Shown: piece after piece, positions 7,299 to 15,316 of the stretch
Layout of the letters: each line of letters begins with the position of its first letter
How positions within the stretch are numbered: position 1 is the stretch's first letter
From: an uncultured Ruminococcus sp.
GTDB lineage: Bacteria; Bacillota; Clostridia; Oscillospirales; Ruminococcaceae
Length of the DNA: 55,697 nt
Assembly: GCA_937902395.1 (NCBI GenBank)
Contig: CALGTV010000011.1
Location: 1 to 55,697, forward strand
Reading direction: 5' to 3'
The notes under the pieces: model-generated
The model's database searches: none
What the model was told of the DNA's origin: nothing
Seen by the model: the letters and a program-made list of their open reading frames with translations, nothing else
Made by a program: the position numbers and the translations under genes

Positions 7299-8477
7299 AT
7301 GAAAGAAATTGTACTTGTAAAATTCGGCGAAATGGCGCTGAAAGGGCTTAATAAACGCAGTTTTGAGGATATGCTTAAAAAGAATATCAAAAGACGCATA
7401 AAAAATCTTGGAAAATTTGAGCTGACTTCCGCCCAGTCTACCACCTACATCAATCCACTTGATGAAAATGTGGATTTAGCAGAGGTTGTTGAACGCGTTG
7501 GAAAAATTTTCGGCATTGCGGCTCTCTGTCGTGCCTGCGTATGTGAAAAGGAATTCGGCGATATATCGACAAAAGCTGTTGAATATCTGGAGGACGTTCT
7601 CAGCTGTGCAAAGACATTCAAGGTGAATGCAAAGCGTTCAGACAAGGCTTTTGCAATGAAATCTCCCGAAATCTGTGCGGAACTCGGCGGAATTCTTCTC
7701 GATAAGTTCCCGCATCTTACTGTTGATGTGAAAAATCCCGAAGTTACAGTAACTGTTGAGGTTCGTGACACTAACGCATACGTTCACGCTGAAAATATCC
7801 GTGGTGCAGGCGGTCTGCCTGTTGGTTGCAGCGGAAAGGCTATGCTGCTTCTTTCAGGAGGAATTGACAGCCCCGTTGCAGGCTGGATGATGGCTAAGAG
7901 AGGTATTCACATTTCCGCAATTCACTATGTAAGCCCTCCCTACACATCTGACAGAGCGCTGCTGAAAGTTGAAACACTCTGCGAAAAGCTGACGGATTAT
8001 TGCGGAGATATAGCCTTTTTCTGCGTTCCGTTCACAGAAATTCAGGAGGCTATCAAGGACAATTGCCCTGAGGAATTTTTCACAATTATCATGCGCCGTC
8101 TGATGATGGAAATTGCCCAGAGAATAGCGGAAAAGAAGAATTGTCTTGCACTTATCACAGGCGAAAGCGTGGGACAGGTTGCAAGTCAGACTATGGCGGC
8201 TATGGCTTGTACCGATGCAGCTTGCAGAATTCCTGTGCTTCGTCCATGCGTTGGTATGGATAAGACGGAAATTATTGAAATTGCACGTAAAATCGACACA
8301 TTTGAAACATCTATCGAGCCTTATGAGGACTGCTGTACTGTATTTACTCCCAAGCATCCAAAGGTTCGTCCACGTCTTGAAGATGTGGAAAAGGCACAGA
8401 ACAGCTTTGATTTTGAGCCGCTTATTCAGAAAGCTGTTGAGGAAACAGAACTTAAAATTTTTGAGTACAATAAATAA
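7299..8477 (+). CDS. thiI: tRNA 4-thiouridine synthase ThiI (no rhodanese domain)
   Basis: 392 residues. An N-terminal ferredoxin-like plus THUMP region binds tRNA (about 1-165) and is followed by the PP-loop adenylating domain (LLSGGIDSPVAGWMM, about residue 186). It lacks the C-terminal rhodanese extension of E. coli ThiI, the compact form in Firmicutes in which a dedicated desulfurase passes sulfur directly. The reaction is U8 to s4U in tRNA; a role in thiamin thiazole formation is possible but not shown. The ATG at 7299 is chosen over 7293 because ATAGGAG ends at 7291, leaving normal spacing only for the second ATG. Co-occurs with the upstream desulfurase. Confidence 0.9.
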   Translation: MKEIVLVKFGEMALKGLNKRSFEDMLKKNIKRRIKNLGKFELTSAQSTTYINPLDENVDLAEVVERVGKIFGIAALCRACVCEKEFGDISTKAVEYLEDVLSCAKTFKVNAKRSDKAFAMKSPEICAELGGILLDKFPHLTVDVKNPEVTVTVEVRDTNAYVHAENIRGAGGLPVGCSGKAMLLLSGGIDSPVAGWMMAKRGIHISAIHYVSPPYTSDRALLKVETLCEKLTDYCGDIAFFCVPFTEIQEAIKDNCPEEFFTIIMRRLMMEIAQRIAEKKNCLALITGESVGQVASQTMAAMACTDAACRIPVLRPCVGMDKTEIIEIARKIDTFETSIEPYEDCCTVFTPKHPKVRPRLEDVEKAQNSFDFEPLIQKAVEETELKIFEYNK

Positions 8478-8514
8478 AAAGCTATTTGCCTTTCGATAAT
8501 GCGTAATTATTTTA

Positions 8515-8590
8515 AAAGCTTTTAGCCTTTAGCTTTTAGCTAATGCGTGCGGTAAATTTGATTTTTGTAGGGACACGGCGTGCCGTGTCC
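8515..8590. repeat. TTAGC heptad repeat plus GTAGGGACAC palindrome, possible thiI terminator
   Basis: Degenerate units CTTTTAGC/CTTTAGC at 8517-8541, then the palindrome GGACACGG (8571-8578)/CCGTGTCC (8583-8590) followed by TTTTTG. The T-run means this copy can work as a terminator for thiI. Same repeat families as at 4927-4990 and 6003-6022. Confidence 0.55.
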
Positions 8591-8648
8591 TTTTTGTTTG
8601 ACAAAACTGCAATTCGTGATGATTATAATGCAAGCTGTGCGAAATGTC

Positions 8649-8676
8649 TTGCAAAAAATTCAGAATTATGTATAAT
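8649..8676 (+). promoter_or_regulatory. Promoter of the LytTR gene
   Basis: TTGCAA (8649-8654), 16-base spacer, TATAAT (8671-8676), about 40 bases before the GTG start. Confidence 0.55.
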
Positions 8677-8716
8677 ATAATTATCGGATCCGAATAAAAG
8701 GCAAAGGGGGAAATCT

Positions 8717-9169
8717 GTGAAAATACGACTTAATGTAAGTGATGAAAGATATGGGGAACTTGAAAAGCTGCTTTTATCCGCAGGCTTTGAAATTGATGAC
8801 GAAGCGGAGCTGATAATCACGGAAAAAGAGCGATATTCCTCATTTATAGCCGTAAAGAATAAAAAAGGCGAAAAGCTCAGGCTGAAATCTGAGGAAATAA
8901 TTTTCATAGAAAGCTTTGGTCATGAGGTTGTTGTTCACAGTACGGACGGGGAGTCGTACTACGCTTATGACAGGCTCTATCAGCTTTGCACTATACTTGA
9001 CAATGCAAAATTTCTGCGTGTAAGCAATTGTGCGATTATAGCAAAATTCCACGTTAAGAAAATCAAACCGTCACTTTCAATGAAATTCGTACTGACAATG
9101 TCTGACGGTTCTCTTGTAGATGTTACGAGAAGTTATTACACTTCATTTAAGGAATTTTTTGGAATTTAG
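8717..9169 (+). CDS. Stand-alone LytTR-domain DNA-binding regulator
   Basis: 150-residue protein with a short N-terminal alpha/beta part (KIRLNVSDERYGELEKLL) and a C-terminal LytTR DNA-binding domain (about 50-150), recognisable from LKSEEIIFIESFGHEVVVH, FLRVSNCAIIAKFHVKKI and the closing SYYTSFKEFFGI. It lacks a response-regulator receiver domain. It starts at GTG after AAGGGGG. Eleven bases downstream begins a membrane protein gene, so the two form an operon. In Firmicutes, such receiverless LytTR proteins are often controlled by a membrane-protein partner made from the same transcript (LytTR regulatory systems); the partner here is different from the usual four-helix type. Confidence 0.8.
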   Translation: MKIRLNVSDERYGELEKLLLSAGFEIDDEAELIITEKERYSSFIAVKNKKGEKLRLKSEEIIFIESFGHEVVVHSTDGESYYAYDRLYQLCTILDNAKFLRVSNCAIIAKFHVKKIKPSLSMKFVLTMSDGSLVDVTRSYYTSFKEFFGI

Positions 9170-9180
9170 GAGGATTAATA

Positions 9181-10178
9181 TGGCAAAGGTAACAGCTGTT
9201 AGCATATTTTTTATAGTTATATGCCTTGTAATTATTGCATTGGTAGTATATGCAGTGTATTCATCACTATATAGAAAACGAATTAATAAAAAGTTGGAGG
9301 ATAATGAGAGTACAGCTCATGTTTCAATGGCTTCAACGGATAGTATTGGAAGAATAATTCTGATTGTATGTGCGGTTATATTTGCAATTTCAACACTGTC
9401 CATGCTTTCAAATATTTCTGCTGGTGTGCAGAATACTCAGAATAATTTAAATAATACAATCAATTCGCTGAGGTATGAAATAACTGATTTAAAAGAGCAG
9501 CTTGAAGAACAAAATTCTGTATTTGTGAAATTTTTCCTTGAATACGGCGAGGTTGACACTGAAAATCATACCGTTGAAGTGGCATTCGATTGTATACCCA
9601 GAACAGTCGGGGAGGATACTTCAATAGTTCTGACAATTGGAAATGAAAGTGTTGAGCTGAAAAGAAGTTCTGACGGAAGATACAAGGGAACAGGGTGGCT
9701 TCCTATATTTGACCATAGTTGTTCAAATGTATACGCTTCCGTAACTACAAATGACATAACAACATCGCATATTGTTTCAGACGATAGTTACAATCCGTTG
9801 TTTATGGAATTTATGGGATATTTTGGCGGTGAAATGCATATATGGGAAGAAGAATATGAAAAAGGTAAATATACCGTAAATGCAGAATATTTAAAACAGG
9901 CTAAGGGTGAAATAAATGATGTACAGCTGATTTTCTGCATTAATGACAGTGAGATAAAAAGAATTGATATTGTTGAACATATAACTGAAATCAATGAAAG
10001 CTTTGATGTAAATTCGCCTGATGAAAGTGTTGTAATATATGCCGAGGGAACAGATAGATATGGTTATATTCACAGACGTGCCGTATCATATTTAGTCAAT
10101 GAGAATGATAATTTTGATTTTACAGAATATGCTGTAATGGATAAAAATAGAAATATTCTTTACAGTGAAAATGGATAA
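9181..10178 (+). CDS. Two-helix membrane protein with extracellular beta-rich region, partner of the LytTR regulator
   Basis: 332 residues from the ATG at 9181, which has GGAGG seven bases upstream (the open frame extends into the LytTR gene but without a site). Two membrane segments (about residues 7-30 and 57-80) are followed by an Asn/Gln-rich coiled coil (NNLNNTINSLRYEITDLKEQL) and then two beta-rich, Ig-like regions predicted outside the cell. I do not recognise a family. By position it could be a membrane sensor or anti-activator for the upstream LytTR protein, or its target. Lower GC than neighbouring genes. Ends before a strong terminator. Confidence 0.6.
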
Positions 10179-10194
10179 AAAGAATAGCAATGTA

Positions 10195-10220
10195 AAACAG
10201 GCGACACATCTCGCCTGTTT
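10195..10220 (+). terminator. Terminator of the LytTR operon
   Basis: Stem AAACAGGCGA/TCGCCTGTTT (10 bp), loop CACATC, followed by TTTTG. Confidence 0.85.
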
Positions 10221-10319
10221 TTTTGCATAAATTTACGACGGATATTTGTGCAGTGTTACTAAAATATGCATCGTATTTTGTGTATCTGAGGAAATGTAGG
10301 TGAAATGTTGGGAGAGCGC

Positions 10320-10348
10320 TTGACAGATTTGCAAAAATAGTGTATAAT
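10320..10348 (+). promoter_or_regulatory. Promoter of the sortase operon
   Basis: TTGACA (10320-10325), 17-base spacer, TATAAT (10343-10348): consensus in both boxes. The transcript would carry both sortases and probably the SpoIID-like gene. Confidence 0.75.
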
Positions 10349-10425
10349 ATAGTAATATAAAATAGGTGTATTATGACAAATTATATACTGTTTTTGAATC
10401 TTTTCTGCGGAGGCGACAACGATTG

Positions 10426-11910
10426 ATGAACAATTCAGAAAATAAAGACATCTTAGATAATACAATCAGTGACGAAGCTTCTGCAAGAGCAGAAAAAATA
10501 AGAGCTATTCGTGAATCCCTGCGCAGTGCTGATGAAAATAATGGTGTACAGGCTGAGCAGGCTTCTGCCGCCAATGCCGCTGCTATGGGTATTCCTGCGG
10601 CAAATGCAGTTGATAGAAGTGCTCAGACGGAAATGCTGTCGAAGAAAAAAAGGGGCAAGAAGAAAAAGAAAAAAACTTTGAAACAGAAAATCCGCGGATT
10701 ATTTCCGGAAAAAGGTGATAGTGCAGCGGAAGTAATCAGAAAAATTGTTTTTCTTATTTCAATTATTGCTATTATTGTCTGCGGCTATCTTGTAGCCGAC
10801 TACTACCTTGACTTGTGGAGAAGTCGTGCTCAGTACAGCGACCTTGCAGGTATGTATGAGACATATGAGCCTATTATCGAGGATGTTCCCATTGAAATTC
10901 CTGTGGAAGAGCCGAAGGAAAAAGTATATTCTATGCTTGACGGCGCAAGAAAGCTTCTGGATATAAATCCTGATACTGTAGGCTATCTGCGTATTCCAAC
11001 AAAAAACGGCGGAGATCCTATTATTGACCTTCCTGTTGTACAGGCTGAGGATAATATGAAATATCTCGACCTGAATTTCAAGGGTGAAGATTCCAGAACA
11101 GGCACTCTTTTCCTCGATTTCAGAAATCACTTTGACGAGGTTGAAAACGGCAGACTTAAACAGGAAAATTCAGATAATCTTGTAATTTATGGCCATAATA
11201 TGGCAGATGAAAGTATGTTTGGTAAACTGAAATATTACTATTCAGATGCAGATTTTTATAAAAAGCATCCCATAGTTCAGTTTAATTCAAATTATGAGAC
11301 ATATTATTTCAAAATCTTTGCTATATTTATAGTAGACGCTAAGGACGAGTCTGAAACAAAGTACGATTGCTGGAATCAGCTCAGTCTTGACGGCGAGGAA
11401 GCTTTCTATAATTTTGTTAATGAGGCTAAGAGAAGAACTATTTATAATAATGACATTGACGTAAAATACGGCGATAGACTTCTCACACTTTCTACCTGCC
11501 ATTACTTATTGCAGGATAGAAGCCGTCTTATGATTATGGCAAGAAGCGTCCGTCCGGGTGAGGGATTGTATACAAATACAGATACAAGCAAGAAAAATAA
11601 AAATATAAAATGGCCCTCAATGTACTATAATACCAAGACAGATGAAAAGTACAACGATAAGGCAATTTTCGTTCCTTATGGACCGGAGGAGGCTGTAAAG
11701 GAAGCGGAAGCAGCTCTTGCAGCCGAAAAGAAGAAAAAAGAGGAAGAAAGAAAGAGGAAAGAAGCTGAAAAGAAGAAAAAGGAAGAAGCAGCAAAGTCCA
11801 CAGGGGCTTCAAAGTCAAAGACTACCGTGAAATCCAAATCAGCTTCAAAAACAACAGCAAAAACAAAAACTACTGCCGCGGCGAAAACAAAGACAGCCGC
11901 TGAGGGATGA
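10426..11910 (+). CDS. Class B sortase with cytosolic head and long Lys/Glu-rich tail
   Basis: 494 residues. A hydrophilic cytosolic segment (1-105) ending in a very basic stretch is followed by one membrane helix (about 106-128) and an extracellular class B sortase domain. Catalytic triad: His257 in VIYGHNMAD, Cys358 in LTLSTCHY, Arg367 in RLMIMARS. After the domain comes a highly charged coiled-coil-like tail (Lys/Glu runs) and a Lys/Thr/Ser/Ala-rich end, which could bind wall polymers. Class B sortases anchor proteins to peptidoglycan or build pili; no LPxTG/NPxTG substrate is encoded in this window. ATG 10426 (with an in-frame TTG just before it) is preferred because CGGAGG lies at 10408-10413; the upstream part of the frame covers the promoter region. 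Confidence 0.87.
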   Translation: MNNSENKDILDNTISDEASARAEKIRAIRESLRSADENNGVQAEQASAANAAAMGIPAANAVDRSAQTEMLSKKKRGKKKKKKTLKQKIRGLFPEKGDSAAEVIRKIVFLISIIAIIVCGYLVADYYLDLWRSRAQYSDLAGMYETYEPIIEDVPIEIPVEEPKEKVYSMLDGARKLLDINPDTVGYLRIPTKNGGDPIIDLPVVQAEDNMKYLDLNFKGEDSRTGTLFLDFRNHFDEVENGRLKQENSDNLVIYGHNMADESMFGKLKYYYSDADFYKKHPIVQFNSNYETYYFKIFAIFIVDAKDESETKYDCWNQLSLDGEEAFYNFVNEAKRRTIYNNDIDVKYGDRLLTLSTCHYLLQDRSRLMIMARSVRPGEGLYTNTDTSKKNKNIKWPSMYYNTKTDEKYNDKAIFVPYGPEEAVKEAEAALAAEKKKKEEERKRKEAEKKKKEEAAKSTGASKSKTTVKSKSASKTTAKTKTTAAAKTKTAAEG

Positions 11911-11919
11911 TGTAATAAA

Positions 11920-12840
11920 ATGAACAGAACAGGCAAGATGATTTCAGTCTGTGCACTGCTTGCAGCTGCGGGTTTAGCTCTCACAGCCTGCGAAAGTAAG
12001 GAGAAGGAAACAACCTCCGAAGTGATTGTACAGACCACAGAGGCTCCTACAGAGCCGCCTACTATGCCGATTTATGACGAATATGTACCGTCTGTTGACG
12101 GAATGACAGAAAAAACTGACATAATGCTTAAAAAGAATAAAAATTACGCAGGCTGGATAAGAATTAAAAATACCTCTGTTGATTATCCTTTTCTCAAAGA
12201 CCCAGGAGAAATTCAGGAGGGACAGCCTTATTATCGTAATGAGTTTCACAATGCAAATTCCTTTTATCTACATAAGAATTTTGAAAGGAATTACGAGTTT
12301 GCAGGTTCTTTATTTATGGACTACCGTGATGAATTTGGTGCGGTAGATGAAACTCAATCTGAAAATATTGTTATCTATGGTCATAATATGCTGAATCTGA
12401 CTATGTTCGGTTCGCTCAGAAATTATTATAATGACCATTCATTCTGGGAACAGGCGGCTTTTATTGAGCTGAGTTCACAGTATGCCGACTATGATTATGT
12501 TATATGCGGCAATGCCATAACCAGCGGCTACAAAGAATCTGACTTTGTATATTGGGATATGGAGGAGCTTGATACACAGGAAGACTTTGACTTCTATAAA
12601 AATAAGCTCCGCGAAAAACAAGTTTTCGATACGGGCGTTGATATGAAGTTTGGCGATAAACTGCTGACTTTATCAACTTGTTACGGCGAAACCGAGGCCA
12701 ATCTGAGATTTATATTGGTTGCAAGGCGGCTTCGTGAAGGTGAAGTTGCAGGCGATTTGTCAACTATTCAGCGTACCGACGAATATATACAAAAACAAAA
12801 AGAATCAGAAAAAGAAAAGACGACAAAGGAAAAAAGCTAA
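11920..12840 (+). CDS. Class B sortase with lipoprotein signal peptide
   Basis: 306 residues. The N-terminus ends in a lipobox (GLALTAC, Cys24), so the enzyme should be lipid-anchored on the outer face of the membrane rather than held by the usual N-terminal helix. After a Thr/Glu/Pro linker comes a class B sortase domain: His155 in VIYGHNM, Cys254 in LTLSTCYG, Arg263 in RFILVAR. All catalytic residues are present. It starts nine bases after the stop of the first sortase and is clearly a tandem paralogue. Lipoprotein sortases are unusual. Substrate unknown. Confidence 0.85.
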   Translation: MNRTGKMISVCALLAAAGLALTACESKEKETTSEVIVQTTEAPTEPPTMPIYDEYVPSVDGMTEKTDIMLKKNKNYAGWIRIKNTSVDYPFLKDPGEIQEGQPYYRNEFHNANSFYLHKNFERNYEFAGSLFMDYRDEFGAVDETQSENIVIYGHNMLNLTMFGSLRNYYNDHSFWEQAAFIELSSQYADYDYVICGNAITSGYKESDFVYWDMEELDTQEDFDFYKNKLREKQVFDTGVDMKFGDKLLTLSTCYGETEANLRFILVARRLREGEVAGDLSTIQRTDEYIQKQKESEKEKTTKEKS

Positions 12841-12879
12841 TATAAAGTACGTATTTTACGTGCGATTGAGGTGATTCCA

Positions 12880-14430
12880 ATGGATAAGATAAGCTTTAAG
12901 AAAGCTGCGTCTCTGGCTTCTGCCATTCTCGTGACATGCGGTGCTGTTATCGGTACTGCTTACGCTGAGGATTCTACAGTGCCCGGTGACGAAGCTGTAA
13001 CTACAGCTGCTCAGTTATCCGAAGCCGATAGCACTTCTTCAACGACTGAATTGTCAACAGAGGCTATGGTTGCGGAAAATGGTGAGGATATCGATTGGTA
13101 TAAGGCAGAGCTTGACAGCTACGATGACAGCCTGTCTCTTATCAGTTATGAAGCTTCACCGGAATCATCGGGAAAAAATAAGAAAAAGGGTCCAACTCCT
13201 GTTGAACTGAATGTTACCGGCGGATATGTCGGCGATATTCCGTGGATGGAAAGCGAACCTGTGATTGAATCAAATCCGGGAAAGTTTGCTGTTGTTACAT
13301 ACGGCTGGGGACACGGCGTGGGAATGAGCCAGAACGGTGCTAATTTCTATGCTACCTACAGCGGATGGACTTATCAGGATATCCTTTTCCACTATTATCC
13401 CGATACATACCTCATGGATACAGGAGAGGCTTACGACGAAGAAATCACCGTTGCAGGAGTTTCAGGCGACGTAATTTCTATGGTTTCTCAGATAGTGTTC
13501 AACGAGGTCGGCAGCTCTATGAATTACGAGGCTATTAAAGCTCAGGCTGTTGCAGTTTATACTTATTGCAAGTATAACGGTAACGATTCAAGTGACCTGA
13601 GATGCAAGCCTTGTCCTCCGCAGGTAGTTGTTGATGCTGTCACCGAGGTTCTCGGTCAGGCACTTTACTATGACGGAGATTACGCATTGACTATGTTCTC
13701 CGCTTCAAGCGGCGGTATTACTGCAAATTGCGATGAAGTATTCTGGAGAGATTTACCTTATCTGCGTTCAGTTCCAAGTGATTATGACGCAGCATACGAC
13801 CCTCACTATGGTACAGTTACATATATCGATGATTTTCAGCTTAAAACTATGATTGAGAGTGCATACAGCATCACTCTTTCAAATGATCCATTCAACTGGA
13901 TTAAGCCTGAATATTCCAATGAAACAGGCTATGTGACATATGTAAACATAGATGATCAGATTACAGTAAAGGGATATGAGTTCAAGCTTGCTATGGGACT
14001 TAAATCCTCAAAATTCAATGTACACTATACTCCCAGACCCGAGGGAGAGGCTATACCCGGTGGTTCTTCTGATATTGTTGTGGTAGAACCTGAGTATACG
14101 CAAACTCCGGGTGTGTGGTATCCTAATAATCAGCCAACAGACATCGGATTGATTCCCGAGCCTACAGAGCCGACTTACGAGGACACTACAACAGACAGTG
14201 AATGGAATGAGCCAACTACAGACTGGTATCAGGAACCAACATGGTCTGAAAGTACTACAGGCTGGACAGACGGAACAACGGACTGGACAGATTCCACTAC
14301 AAGCTGGACTGATAGTACAACATCATGGACTGATAGTACAACAAGCTGGACTGAGAGCTCATACGATAACAGTTATAATTATAACTACGATTATAATAGT
14401 TACGATTCAAATTATAATTACGGCTATTAA
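12880..14430 (+). CDS. Secreted SpoIID/LytB-like protein with rearranged motif order and repeat-rich tail
   Basis: 516 residues with an N-terminal signal peptide (cleavage near AYAED). The SpoIID signature is present in two blocks in unusual order. GWGHGVGMSQNGA and DILFHYYPDTY, normally at the end of the domain, are at about 142-180, whereas NYEAIKAQAVAVYTY, normally at the start, follows at about 213-228, and then SASSGG and the PYLRSV block. SpoIID is a lytic transglycosylase acting on denuded glycan in engulfment; other LytB-like members act in vegetative walls. The C-terminal 100 residues are Thr/Pro/Trp-rich with WTDSTTS repeats and a Tyr/Asn end, and show no sorting signal. ATG 12880 is chosen because GAGGTGAT at 12867-12874 is its ribosome site and contains the alternative GTG. 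Follows the sortases by 39 bases. Confidence 0.75.
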   Translation: MDKISFKKAASLASAILVTCGAVIGTAYAEDSTVPGDEAVTTAAQLSEADSTSSTTELSTEAMVAENGEDIDWYKAELDSYDDSLSLISYEASPESSGKNKKKGPTPVELNVTGGYVGDIPWMESEPVIESNPGKFAVVTYGWGHGVGMSQNGANFYATYSGWTYQDILFHYYPDTYLMDTGEAYDEEITVAGVSGDVISMVSQIVFNEVGSSMNYEAIKAQAVAVYTYCKYNGNDSSDLRCKPCPPQVVVDAVTEVLGQALYYDGDYALTMFSASSGGITANCDEVFWRDLPYLRSVPSDYDAAYDPHYGTVTYIDDFQLKTMIESAYSITLSNDPFNWIKPEYSNETGYVTYVNIDDQITVKGYEFKLAMGLKSSKFNVHYTPRPEGEAIPGGSSDIVVVEPEYTQTPGVWYPNNQPTDIGLIPEPTEPTYEDTTTDSEWNEPTTDWYQEPTWSESTTGWTDGTTDWTDSTTSWTDSTTSWTDSTTSWTESSYDNSYNYNYDYNSYDSNYNYGY

Positions 14431-14440
14431 ATGAAGGGTG

Positions 14441-14535
14441 TTTCTGAAATCCGGAATATGAGCTGGATTTCAGAAATGACATGAATAATATACAAGTCTT
14501 TGCGTCGGACGTACAGGTCTGAAGCAAAGACTTGT
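14441..14535 (+). terminator. Two hairpins after the SpoIID-like gene
   Basis: Hairpin 1: TTTCTGAAATCC (14441-14452)/GGATTTCAGAAA (14465-14476), perfect 12 bp. Hairpin 2: ACAAGTCTTTGC (14492-14503)/GCAAAGACTTGT (14524-14535), perfect 12 bp with a 20-base loop, followed by TT. The T-runs are poor, so these may be processing or terminator structures. Confidence 0.5.
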
Positions 14536-14604
14536 TTACGTTTTGGAATTCAGCGTTGAAAAAGGTGAAAAATTCCTGAAATTATCACCTTTTAATGCCT
14601 TGTG

Positions 14605-14620
14605 GGTGAAAAAAGGTGAA
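14605..14620 (+). promoter_or_regulatory. Upstream pair of GGTGAA boxes (possible MraZ site)
   Basis: GGTGAA at 14605 and again at 14615, exactly 10 bases apart, on the same strand as the downstream array at 14753-14818. A further GGTGAA is at 14564, in an inverted pair with TCACC at 14585-14589. They lie about 100 bases upstream of the mraZ promoter. Confidence 0.4.
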
Positions 14621-14715
14621 TTTCAAGTAATAAAATTTAATAAAGTTAAGAAGAATTCGGCAAAGTCTCCAAATATTTCCGGTTGATGCTATTCATGATT
14701 GTGTAGTATGCCCTC

Positions 14716-14744
14716 TTGAAAAAAAGCTCTAAATAGAGTATAAT
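14716..14744 (+). promoter_or_regulatory. Promoter of the mraZ/dcw operon
   Basis: TTGAAA (14716-14721), 17-base spacer, TATAAT (14739-14744). It is followed immediately by phased GGTGA boxes covering the expected transcription start. Confidence 0.8.
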
Positions 14745-14752
14745 GTATTTAG

Positions 14753-14818
14753 GGTGAATTTAGGTGATGAGTTGTGAAATTTTCCATTTTTTGGTGAGTT
14801 TCGGCAACGAGTTGTGAC
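14753..14818 (+). promoter_or_regulatory. Phased GGTGA box array, likely MraZ operator
   Basis: GGTGAA 14753, GGTGAT 14763, TGTGAA 14773, GGTGAG 14793 and TGTGAC 14813: every box sits on the same 10-base register, with gaps only at 14783 and 14803. MraZ proteins are known to bind direct repeats spaced by about one helical turn in front of their own operon. The box is GTG-centred as expected; the assignment is by position and spacing. Confidence 0.65.
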
Positions 14819-14845
14819 ACAAAAGGAAATAAGGAGGCGAATATC

Positions 14846-15277
14846 ATGAACGAGCCGTTATGCGGTACTTATAATCCCAGTATCGACACTAAGGGCCGTA
14901 TGAGCTTTCCAACTAAGCTCCGTGATATTCTTGGTGCCGAATTTTATCTTTGTGTTGGTCACGATAAAAATTACATCGCCGTTTACTCCGTGGAAGAGTT
15001 CAAGAATTACTGCGGTAAGCTCAATGAAATTCCCGGTGATATCGGTTCGGAAATCAGACGTGAGCTTCTTGCCGGTGCCGATAAGCAGATTCCCGATAAG
15101 CAGGGCAGAATCTTTATTTCACAGACATTAAGAGAATTTGCAGGAATCACTGACGAAGTTACCGTAATAGGCAATATGAACAGAGCTGAGATATGGAATC
15201 CCGCTCTTTATGCCGAAAGCAGAAAGAGCCTTGATCCTGCTGCTAAAAAGGCAGCGTTGGCTAATCTTGTGCTTTAA
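14846..15277 (+). CDS. mraZ: Transcriptional regulator MraZ
   Basis: 143-residue protein with two SpoVT/AbrB-like halves; DTKGRMSFPTKLR and DKQGRIFISQTLR are the two DxxGRhxxPxxLR motifs of the family. MraZ forms a ring-shaped oligomer that binds repeats upstream of the division and wall cluster and usually represses it. Ribosome site AAGGAGG. First gene of the dcw operon, with the phased box array directly upstream, so autoregulation is likely. Confidence 0.95.
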   Translation: MNEPLCGTYNPSIDTKGRMSFPTKLRDILGAEFYLCVGHDKNYIAVYSVEEFKNYCGKLNEIPGDIGSEIRRELLAGADKQIPDKQGRIFISQTLREFAGITDEVTVIGNMNRAEIWNPALYAESRKSLDPAAKKAALANLVL

Positions 15278-15316
15278 TTGCTGTGCTATTAAGGCTGTAT
15301 AAGTGAGGAGCTTTAA

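Noticed and set aside
7299..8477. thiI as part of a thiamin pathway cluster
   Set aside because: No thi biosynthesis genes are nearby; the neighbouring desulfurase favours tRNA thiolation.
12871..12879. GTG start of the SpoIID-like gene
   Set aside because: The GTG is part of the GAGGTGAT ribosome site for the ATG at 12880; the same holds for the GTG at 43733 in the esterase gene.
10426..14430. Sortase substrate with an LPxTG-type signal in this operon
   Set aside because: The C-terminus of the SpoIID-like protein has no sorting motif, hydrophobic segment or basic tail.
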